Source of the DNA: Myxococcales bacterium
Lineage (GTDB): Bacteria > Myxococcota > Polyangia > Polyangiales > Polyangiaceae
DNA: 7,506 nucleotides
NCBI GenBank assembly: GCA_020430865.1
Contig: JAGQIY010001372.1
Location: 1 to 7,506, forward strand
Direction: 5' to 3'
Below the pieces are notes generated by a model. The model saw only the letters and a program-made list of their open reading frames with translations. It searched no databases and had not been told where the DNA came from. The translations under genes and the position numbers were made by a program. Shown piece after piece: positions 1 to 5,499 of this stretch. Within the stretch, counting starts at the first letter, position 1. Each line of letters begins with the position of its first letter.

Positions 1-548
1 AGCGCCTCGAGTTCTCGGGTGCTGCGCAGGTTCACGTAGTCCGGCGCTCTGTTCACCAGGCGCAGGACGGGCAACAGCGCGGTCAACGCGCGGTACTTCA
101 GCGGCACGGCGCGCTCGGGCCAGCACGGGGGCTTGGAGATGAAGCGGCCACCAGGCTTCAGCAGGGCACGGATGTGCGCCAGAGTGCCGGGCAGGTCCTC
201 GATCAGGTGCAAGAGGTTGAAGCTCAACACGTCGAAGCGGCCCTCGCCCAGCGTGCTGGTCTCCGCACTGCTGACGACGAAGTCGAGCTTCCCGAGGACA
301 GACTCCGCGGCCTTCCGCCGCCCAATGTCGAGCATCGCCTGCGAGCAGTCGCTGGCGGTGTAGTGCTCCACGGCGTCGACGAGCGAGAGGGCCGTCGTTC
401 CCGTACCGCAGCCCAGCTCGAGTGCTCGATCCGTGGTCCGCAGGTGCGCCCGGACGCGCTCCAGGGTCAGCTCGTAGGCATCGACGTCAGCGATGGGAGA
501 AGCGGCGTAGCGCTTGGCGACCCGGTTCCAGAACTCGGCTGCTTGCAT
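1..548 (-). CDS. class I SAM-dependent methyltransferase, 3' end cut by window
   Basis: The first 182 codons are visible, beginning MQAAEFWNRVAKRY; the C-terminus lies beyond base 1. The protein is a Rossmann-fold methyltransferase of the Methyltransf_11/UbiE-like kind. The SAM-binding motif I is ALELGCGTGTTAL (residues 42-54), the acidic residue of motif II is Asp67 (ASDCSQAML), motif IV is the stretch around FDVLSFNLLHLIED (105-118), and LKPGGRFIS (130-138) is the usual post-IV turn. Families of this kind are about 200-260 aa, so most of the protein is here. The start is supported by an AGGAGGT Shine-Dalgarno just upstream. The substrate cannot be told from sequence; small-molecule methylation is the default guess. 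The gene is divergent from a LysR regulator, which probably controls it. No frameshift is seen in the visible part. Confidence 0.9.
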   Translation of the reverse strand, partial: MQAAEFWNRVAKRYAASPIADVDAYELTLERVRAHLRTTDRALELGCGTGTTALSLVDAVEHYTASDCSQAMLDIGRRKAAESVLGKLDFVVSSAETSTLGEGRFDVLSFNLLHLIEDLPGTLAHIRALLKPGGRFISKPPCWPERAVPLKYRALTALLPVLRLVNRAPDYVNLRSTRELEA

Positions 549-551
549 GGG

Positions 552-558
552 ACCTCCT
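552..558 (-). promoter_or_regulatory. Shine-Dalgarno of the methyltransferase gene
   Basis: Minus-strand AGGAGGT lies 3 bases before the ATG at 548-546. It is a near-perfect anti-16S match, the strongest in the window, and fixes the start of the methyltransferase. The spacing is on the short side. Confidence 0.75.
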
Positions 559-587
559 GGTGACTCCCCATGCTTAGCTGTTCATCT

Positions 588-611
588 GGGCATGGTGAAT
601 TGCCCAAATTC
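588..611. promoter_or_regulatory. candidate LysR operator: overlapping inverted repeats
   Basis: Two inverted repeats overlap in the 86-bp divergent region. GAATT-GCCCA-AATTC (597-611) is a perfect 5+5+5 palindrome, and GGGCA (588-592) pairs with TGCCC (601-605). LysR-type proteins usually bind dyads in the intergenic region between their own gene and a divergent target and often autorepress. The second arm overlaps the putative -35 of the regulator gene. The repeats are directly visible; their role as an operator is inferred. Confidence 0.45.
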
Positions 612-627
612 GCAGTCCAGTTATACA
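600..627 (+). promoter_or_regulatory. candidate sigma70 promoter of the LysR gene
   Basis: TTGCCC (600-605) and TATACA (622-627) are separated by 16 bp; each matches the consensus at 4 of 6 positions. Only 7 bases separate the -10 from the ATG at 635, so transcription would begin at or next to the start codon. On the opposite strand the same bases give TATAAC (625-620), 5 of 6 to the -10 consensus and 71 bases from the methyltransferase start, but without a convincing -35. The two promoters would overlap. Confidence 0.35.
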
Positions 628-634
628 GAAATGC

Positions 635-1600
635 ATGAACTGGGACGCGATCGGGTTTGACTGGAACCAGGTGCGCGCGTTTCTCGCGACCGCAGAGGAG
701 GGCTCGTTCTCCGCGGCATCTCGCGTGCTCGGGCTGACGCAGCCGACTCTCGGGCGCCAGGTCGCCGCGCTGGAGAGCGAGCTCGGGGTGACGCTGTTCG
801 AGCGCGTTGGACGCAGCCTGGCCCTGACCGACTCGGGGCTCGAGTTGCTCGAGCACGTGCGCGCGATGGCAGACGCCGCCACCCGCATCTCGATGGTGGC
901 GTCGGGTCACTCCCAGGCCGTCGAGGGCGAGGTGCGCATCACCGCAAGCGATGTCATGTCCGCGTACGTCTTACCGCAGCTCATTCGGGAGCTGCGAGAG
1001 TCGGCGCCCCTGATCCGCGTGGAAATCATCGCGGCCAATGACATTCACGATCTGTTGCGTCGCGAGGCGGACATCGCCATCCGTCACGTGCGTCCGACCC
1101 AACCCGGGTTGATCGCGCAGCTCGTGCACACCTCCACCGCTCGGCTGTATGCCTCCACCAGCTACCTCGAGCGAGTCGGGCGCCCACAGCGACTGGAGGA
1201 TCTCGCGGGCCTCGATTTCATCAGCTATGGCGACGCGCCGCGGATGGTGGAGCTGTTCGTTCCCCTGGGGATCCCGGTCAGCAGCGCAGACTTCAAGCTC
1301 AGCTCCGCCAGCGGCATCGTGGGCTGGGAGCTGGTACGCCACGGGCTGGGGATCGCCATGATGTCCGACGAGGTCGGGCAGGCTACCCCAGAGGTGGAAC
1401 CGGCGGTTCCAGCGATGGAGCCCGTGAAGTTCCCCACCTATCTCGCGACTCATCGCGAGCTTCACACCAGCCGCCGCATCCGTGTGGTGTTCGACTCGCT
1501 GGTCGATTTCTTCAGCCGCAGCGAGCGGAACCCAGCGCTCCGAAACGACGAGACCCGGACAGGCTCTGTTCGAGCCGGGCCGGGTCGTGGATCGAGCTGA
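635..1600 (+). CDS. LysR-type transcriptional regulator
   Basis: This 321-aa DNA-binding regulator has the standard LysR layout. The N-terminal winged helix-turn-helix spans about residues 11-70, with the signature FLATAEEGSFSAASRVLGLT followed by QPTLGRQVAALE and LGVTLFER. A linker helix follows, then a periplasmic-binding-protein-like effector domain from about 97 to 294 (GEVRITASDVM, HGLGIAMM). The last 25 or so residues (RNDETRTGSVRAGPGRGSS) are Arg/Gly-rich and look like a non-conserved tail. The ATG at 635 gives the right domain start. An ATG at 631 is out of frame and opens only a 9-codon reading frame ending at 660. No clear Shine-Dalgarno precedes either. The divergent methyltransferase gene is the likely target. 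The effector is unknown. The stop lies 8 bp from that of the convergent iron-sulfur carrier gene. Confidence 0.93.
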   Translation: MNWDAIGFDWNQVRAFLATAEEGSFSAASRVLGLTQPTLGRQVAALESELGVTLFERVGRSLALTDSGLELLEHVRAMADAATRISMVASGHSQAVEGEVRITASDVMSAYVLPQLIRELRESAPLIRVEIIAANDIHDLLRREADIAIRHVRPTQPGLIAQLVHTSTARLYASTSYLERVGRPQRLEDLAGLDFISYGDAPRMVELFVPLGIPVSSADFKLSSASGIVGWELVRHGLGIAMMSDEVGQATPEVEPAVPAMEPVKFPTYLATHRELHTSRRIRVVFDSLVDFFSRSERNPALRNDETRTGSVRAGPGRGSS

Positions 1601-1608
1601 GGTGGACG

Positions 1609-1932
1609 TCAGACCGAGAAGGATGAGCCGCAGCCGCACGTCCCGGACACGTTTGGGTTGCCGAACTTGAAGCCGGACCCGTGGACCCCTTCGACGAAGT
1701 CGATCTCGGTGCCATCCAGATACTGATAGCTCAGGGGATCGATGTAGAGCTGGACCCCGTTGGACTCGAAGCGCTCGTCCATGTCGGTGGGCGCGTCTTC
1801 GAAGTAGAGATCGTACTGGAACCCCGCACAGCCGCCACCGAGCACCCGGAGCCTCAGCCCCTGGCCGTGGAGCCCCTCGGCGTCCGCGATTTCCTTTACT
1901 TTTCCTGCTGCGAGTTCTGTGATCGTGATCAT
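1609..1932 (-). CDS. erpA: A-type iron-sulfur cluster carrier/insertion protein (ErpA/IscA type)
   Basis: This 107-aa protein is of normal length for the A-type carriers that receive [2Fe-2S]/[4Fe-4S] clusters from a scaffold and hand them to apo-enzymes in the cytoplasm. The three conserved cysteines are present: Cys35 in LGGGCAGFQYDL, and Cys99 and Cys101 in the C-terminal TCGCGSSFSV. DPLSYQYLDGTEIDF (66-80) and GFKFGNPN (87-94) are further family blocks. The C-terminal SSFSV ending resembles ErpA more than SufA, but ErpA, IscA and SufA are hard to separate by sequence, so the symbol is a best guess. No isc or suf genes are adjacent. The start ATG has only a weak GGA upstream. The neighbouring cassette encodes two radical SAM enzymes, which are plausible but unproven clients. 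Confidence 0.92.
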   Translation of the reverse strand: MITITELAAGKVKEIADAEGLHGQGLRLRVLGGGCAGFQYDLYFEDAPTDMDERFESNGVQLYIDPLSYQYLDGTEIDFVEGVHGSGFKFGNPNVSGTCGCGSSFSV

Positions 1933-1951
1933 CGGTCGTGTCCGTATCTAA

Positions 1952-1970
1952 CGCTTCGCGGCACGAAGCG
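1952..1970. promoter_or_regulatory. perfect inverted repeat upstream of erpA
   Basis: CGCTTCG (1952-1958) and CGAAGCG (1964-1970) are perfect 7-bp arms around a 5-bp spacer, 19 bp before the erpA start. There is no T-tract on either side, so a rho-independent terminator is unlikely. It could be an operator or a 5' UTR hairpin. It does not match an Fe-S regulator (IscR or Fur) site that I can recognise. Confidence 0.35.
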
Positions 1971-2013
1971 CGAGCCCCGCTAGTCTAAGAAAGCCTTCCC
2001 AGCCGTGCCAGGT

Positions 2014-2036
2014 CGAAAGTTCCTTTTCGTAACTTT
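2014..2036. promoter_or_regulatory. AT-richer promoter-like segment with overlapping dyads
   Basis: The 136-bp divergent gap between erpA and the 272-aa gene becomes markedly AT-rich here. AAAGTT (2016-2021) pairs with AACTTT (2031-2036), and CGAAA (2014-2018) with TTTCG (2025-2029). This is the best place for the promoter of the downstream plus-strand gene, but no good -35/-10 pair could be assigned. Confidence 0.25.
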
Positions 2037-2068
2037 TGGGTTCTCGTGGCGGGGGATTGGGGGGTGAG

Positions 2069-2887
2069 GTGTCTAGCTACGCGTCGCTGGTGCTCCACGT
2101 GTTGGCGCACGTGCAGCTTCCGGAGCCGGGCAGCCTGCACGAGCCCGCGTACGTGGAGTGGTGCGCTGCTAGGCTAGGGGGGATCGAGCGGCGTGAGCTC
2201 GGAGACGACGTCCGGCTGCTGGCGGCGCTGCTCGCGCCCCTCGAGGAGCGTCTCGCGGTCCAGCTGTTGCCGCGCCTGTTCGCCCGAGACGCGGACGCCG
2301 CGCGAGCTGGCTCGATCGATCTGGAGGACTTTCCGCGCCAGGGGGTGAGCAGCTACGACGAAGCCGTGTGGCGGCACTTAATCGGTCGGCGTGCAGCGGA
2401 GGTGCTGCGGGTGGTGTGCGAGGTCGAGCGGCTGCACCTGGCGCGCCTCTCCCCCCCGAGCCCGGACCCAGCTCTTCAACGATACCTCGCGGAACTGACG
2501 CCGGCGGCGCCCAGCCTCGGAGCGCTGCGAGTGGTCGAGCTGAGACCGCTGTGGCGTCGTGGACGGTTGACGAGCGGTGAGATCTGGGTGGGCTCGGCGC
2601 GCAGCGGTGAGGGACCTGGGCGGCTACACGTGGCCTGGCAGGCCTGCCATGAGGCGACGCTGCGTGAAGTCGGGGAAGCCTGGCCCTCCAGTGCTGGATA
2701 TGACGTCGCGCTCGAGTACGCGGCGCTCGGGTTGCTCGGCGAGCGCGCGGGGCGCGCAGGCCTCGCTGCGGACCATGCCGTGTGGTTCCAGACGCGCGCA
2801 GGGCCATTGCCGCGTGGTATCCAAGACCTGGAGGGGCGGATCCCGCCTGCGCTGTTCGCGCGCGTGGAGCGGCTCGCGGAACGCTAG
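2069..2887 (+). CDS. uncharacterised 272-aa protein, convergent with the radical SAM operon
   Basis: I do not recognise a family. The chosen start is GTG 2069, preceded at 4 bases by a G6 run and giving MSSYASLVLHVLAHVQL; TTG at 2036 or 2057 are in-frame alternatives. The protein is soluble-looking, rich in Leu, Arg and Ala, with no signal peptide or membrane segment. Two halves can be seen: a mostly helical N-terminal part (1-150) with helices such as LLAALLAPLEERLAVQLLPR (50-69), and a C-terminal part (151-272) with beta-like stretches (ALRVVELRPLW, GEIWVGSARS) followed by LHVAWQACHEATLREV (186-201). His10, His14, His103, His187, His194 and Glu195 are candidate metal or catalytic residues, but no known motif such as HExxH is complete. 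Codon 104 is TTA, rare in such GC-rich DNA. Its stop shares a CTAG with the stop of the B12/radical SAM gene, so it may belong functionally to that cassette. Confidence 0.8.
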   Translation: MSSYASLVLHVLAHVQLPEPGSLHEPAYVEWCAARLGGIERRELGDDVRLLAALLAPLEERLAVQLLPRLFARDADAARAGSIDLEDFPRQGVSSYDEAVWRHLIGRRAAEVLRVVCEVERLHLARLSPPSPDPALQRYLAELTPAAPSLGALRVVELRPLWRRGRLTSGEIWVGSARSGEGPGRLHVAWQACHEATLREVGEAWPSSAGYDVALEYAALGLLGERAGRAGLAADHAVWFQTRAGPLPRGIQDLEGRIPPALFARVERLAER

Positions 2888-5049
2888 GTGCTGCGATCGG
2901 GGACATAGAGTACCCGCTCGAGCTCGCGCTTCTCGAAGCCTGTCGGAGTACGGGTGACGAGCACCAGGTCCTGGGCGTCGTCGACCCTCGGATTACCGGG
3001 GTTGACCGGCGCGACGAGACGTCCGCCGACGGGGAGCGCCTCCAGGAAATCCGGCGGCAGGCGCTGAAGCGCGAAGCCGACGGTGACCTTGTTCGCGCCG
3101 CGCCACATGCCGACGTCGTGGGCGTCGCCAGCGACGGAGCGCGCCCAGGGCCAGCTCGCGAGGTTCTGCTGCGCCCAGGTGACCAGCTTTGGATCGTACT
3201 CGATGCTCACGACGTTTCCCTGGGGACCCACCAGCTCGGCCAGCAGCGCCGCTCCGTAACCCGAGCCTCCGCCCAGATCCGCGACGCGATCGCCGGGCTT
3301 CAGGTCCAGCGCCCTGAAGCTCAGGGCATAGGCGTGCGGCGCGCTGATCGTTGCCTTGCCCGTGTCATCCAAGCGCAGCGCCACGTCTTCTGCGGCGCGA
3401 TGCACCAGCTCCGGCAGCACGAAGCGCTCGCGGGGCACCTCGAGCAGAGCCCGCTCGAGGTCTGGGGTCAGGGGGACATGGCGCTGCATCTCGCGCACCA
3501 TGTGCTGGCGTTCCTGCCGGGATCGCTCGGCGAGTTCCGTGTCTTCTTGCATCAGGGTGTGACGTTCGTGGGGGAGAGTTGCGTAGTGGAGGCCGGTCCA
3601 CAGGTGCCAGAGACCCAGCTTGCGCAGGCGCGCGCGATTCTCCGTGTGGCTCACCTGTTCGCTGATCGCGCGCATGAAGTAGTCGCGCGCGGGCCCCGTG
3701 TACGCGAAGCGCTCGGGGAGATCCCGCAAGATGGGGTCGAAAAGCTCGCTGACAAGCCTCTGGGTGCGGCGGTAGTCGAGATCGGTCGAGGCATCGACCC
3801 ACTCGCTCAGGAAGTCCTGATCGCCGTCCTCCCACCACGGATAGCGGTGCACCCGCATGCCAGTGTCTGCCTCCCAGGTGTCGCGCTCTTCGTCGATGGG
3901 CGAGCCGGGATAGAGTCGAAACGGATCGACCGAGAGGAAGCCGTGAGTGCCTTGGGGATGGTCGAGGAAGAGCTTTCGCATGTAGCTCGCGCTGCTGCGC
4001 AGGCTGCGCTCCGTTTCCCCGGGGTGACCAACGATGATGTTGGCGCCGAACGGTACATCGTGCCTGCGCGCCCAGCCGGCGACTTCGAGCATCTTGTCCA
4101 GGTAGCGCTCGAGCTTGCCTGCCTTGCGGATGCGACGCAGCTGCTCGGGATCTCCGCTCTCCAGCCCAAAGCCAGGGCCGACGTTGGCGCGGGCCATCAG
4201 CCGCAGATCCTCCTCCTCGACCAGATCCACGCGGATCAACAGCCAGAGCTTGCGTGCGCGGATCGGGCGTCGCGCGAGCTGCTCGAGGAACTCGCGGCGC
4301 CAGGCTTGCTTCATGCCGAAGAGCGCGTCGGCCACGAACAGCGTCCAGCGCGAGAGGTCCAGCCAGCGATCGAACCGGTGCAGCTCCTCCACCGCCTGCG
4401 CCGGCTCGAGGGCCCGCCAGGAGACGTCGCGCTTCGCCCGCTCCATGCAGAACGCGCAGTCGAAAGGGCAGCCGCGGGAGAGATAGATCTCCGCTTGGGA
4501 CGCCAGGCTGCGCGCGATGGGCCTGTAGCGCTCCAGGAGCTCCCAGGGGTAAGGCATCAGCTCGCCAGGGTGGGGCACCGAGTCCGGACCGAGCACGCGG
4601 TTCAGGGGACGCTTGCCCTGGACGAGCGCCTGAGCGAGGCGGAGCAAGGGACGCTCGCCGTCGCCCACGACCACGTAGTCGAAGGGCGAGCCATCCCGGG
4701 TGAAGTCCGCGGGGCGGGCGCTCGGGTGGTAGCCACCGACGACGAGCCACGCGTCGGGCAGGTGGTGGCGCAGGACCTCACCCAGCGTCACTACCTTCAG
4801 GTAGTCGTAGGAGGAGTAGCAGCTGACGCCCACCAGGTCGTAGCGCTGCTTGGCCAGGGCCGCGAGATCGACGCCTCGAGGGCTCAGTGCGCGCTCGGAG
4901 TCGAGGTCCAGGATCTCGACCTCCGCGTCGACGCCGCGGTGGAGTGCCTGGGCGAGGCTGAGGAGCTGGGGCACACCGAAATTGCCCCCTCCGCTGAACA
5001 GCCCACCGGGCCAGAGCAGCAGCACCCGAGGTCGGTCGCGCCGGGACAT
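2884..5049 (-). CDS. fusion: B12-binding radical SAM enzyme with C-terminal protein-isoaspartate-methyltransferase-like domain
   Basis: Three domains are visible in 721 aa. Residues about 7-150 form a B12-binding Rossmann domain (PRVLLLWPGG, LVVGGYHPS, FDYVVVGDGERPL); the DxHxxG motif for base-off His ligation is absent, as in many radical SAM members. Residues about 185-400 are the radical SAM core, with C194-x3-C198-x2-C201 (LSRGCPFDCAFCMERAK) for the [4Fe-4S] cluster and the Elp3-like blocks GPGFGLESGD (291-300) and NIIVGHPGET (337-346). Residues about 530-700 resemble protein-L-isoaspartate O-methyltransferase: VPRERFV (538-544), ATISAPH (566-572) and motif I ADLGGGSGYGAALLA (590-604), then SIEYDPKLV (615-623). 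All motifs look intact, so both parts are probably active. Radical C-methylation or another radical reaction plus carboxyl O-methylation of a peptide is inferred. The start is preceded by GGAA and lies 12 bp after the lipoprotein gene. Confidence 0.9.
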   Translation of the reverse strand: MSRRDRPRVLLLWPGGLFSGGGNFGVPQLLSLAQALHRGVDAEVEILDLDSERALSPRGVDLAALAKQRYDLVGVSCYSSYDYLKVVTLGEVLRHHLPDAWLVVGGYHPSARPADFTRDGSPFDYVVVGDGERPLLRLAQALVQGKRPLNRVLGPDSVPHPGELMPYPWELLERYRPIARSLASQAEIYLSRGCPFDCAFCMERAKRDVSWRALEPAQAVEELHRFDRWLDLSRWTLFVADALFGMKQAWRREFLEQLARRPIRARKLWLLIRVDLVEEEDLRLMARANVGPGFGLESGDPEQLRRIRKAGKLERYLDKMLEVAGWARRHDVPFGANIIVGHPGETERSLRSSASYMRKLFLDHPQGTHGFLSVDPFRLYPGSPIDEERDTWEADTGMRVHRYPWWEDGDQDFLSEWVDASTDLDYRRTQRLVSELFDPILRDLPERFAYTGPARDYFMRAISEQVSHTENRARLRKLGLWHLWTGLHYATLPHERHTLMQEDTELAERSRQERQHMVREMQRHVPLTPDLERALLEVPRERFVLPELVHRAAEDVALRLDDTGKATISAPHAYALSFRALDLKPGDRVADLGGGSGYGAALLAELVGPQGNVVSIEYDPKLVTWAQQNLASWPWARSVAGDAHDVGMWRGANKVTVGFALQRLPPDFLEALPVGGRLVAPVNPGNPRVDDAQDLVLVTRTPTGFEKRELERVLYVPDRST

Positions 5050-5061
5050 GACGTTCCGCTG

Positions 5062-5499
5062 CTAGCGCGCCTTGGGCGGTGCCACGGGCTTCAAGCAGGG
5101 CATCGGCGGAGGCTTGACCACGGTCTGGGTTGGCGTTGGCACGGGCTTGGGAGTCGCGCTCGCCGAGGCGCGCGAGCCGCTGGTGGGCGTGCCGGTATTC
5201 ACGGGGGCGCTGGCGTCGCTGCTGGGATGCGCCGCACTGCTGGCGCCTGGGGCTGCGCTGGCGCTCGACGCGCCGCTCGGGGCCGCGCTTCCCGATGGTG
5301 GTGGCATTGGCTCGAGGCACGGCCGAGCGCCTGGAGGGTCGGCTACCGGCGGCGGCTCCAGACAGGGCTGCGCCACGGGGTTGTCGCAGGCATTCAGCGC
5401 GAGGCTCGCCGTGCCTATCCCTGCGGAAGTCACCGCAGCGCGGATGAACTGTGCTCGGCGTTCGAGGATCCGCCGCCGCGCCTCTTCTTCGTCGCTCAT
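5062..5499 (-). CDS. small predicted lipoprotein with three PCLxP motifs; candidate radical SAM substrate
   Basis: This 145-aa protein begins MSDEEEARRRILERRAQFIR, an acidic then Arg-rich head, followed by a hydrophobic stretch (AAVTSAGIGTASLALNAC). It ends in a lipobox-like LNAC with Cys38 as the possible lipidated residue; the double Arg before the stretch also recalls a Tat signal, though not the full consensus. After Cys38 come AQPCLEPPP (motif at 45-49), ARPCLEPMPPP (60-64), a Ser/Ala/Pro/Thr-rich linker without cysteine (about 69-130), and PMPCLKPVAPPKAR at the C-terminus (motif at 134-138). Apart from Cys38 every cysteine (46, 61, 135) lies in a PCL[EK]P motif. The ATG overlaps the stop of the upstream SPASM gene as ATGA, implying translational coupling. 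Its position between two radical SAM genes suggests a modified RiPP-like substrate. No known precursor family is recognised; a plain lipoprotein is the alternative. Confidence 0.85.
   Translation of the reverse strand: MSDEEEARRRILERRAQFIRAAVTSAGIGTASLALNACDNPVAQPCLEPPPVADPPGARPCLEPMPPPSGSAAPSGASSASAAPGASSAAHPSSDASAPVNTGTPTSGSRASASATPKPVPTPTQTVVKPPPMPCLKPVAPPKAR

Noticed and set aside
467..910. A 147-codon minus-strand frame across the divergent region
   Set aside because: It overlaps both the LysR coding sequence and the methyltransferase start, shows no motif, and would destroy the well-supported divergent layout.
1604..1643. GGACGT and ACGTCC pair as a possible bidirectional terminator between the LysR and erpA genes
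   Set aside because: The loop would be 28 bases, the arms lie inside erpA coding sequence, and there is no T-tract.
2048..2069. G-rich run as a G-quadruplex
   Set aside because: Only two tracts of three or more G are present; a stable four-tract quadruplex cannot be argued. The run more likely serves as a ribosome binding site.
3365..4750. A 461-codon minus-strand frame
   Set aside because: It is a second frame of the B12/radical SAM gene, Arg/Pro/Ala-rich with no domain, whereas the other frame has complete catalytic motifs.
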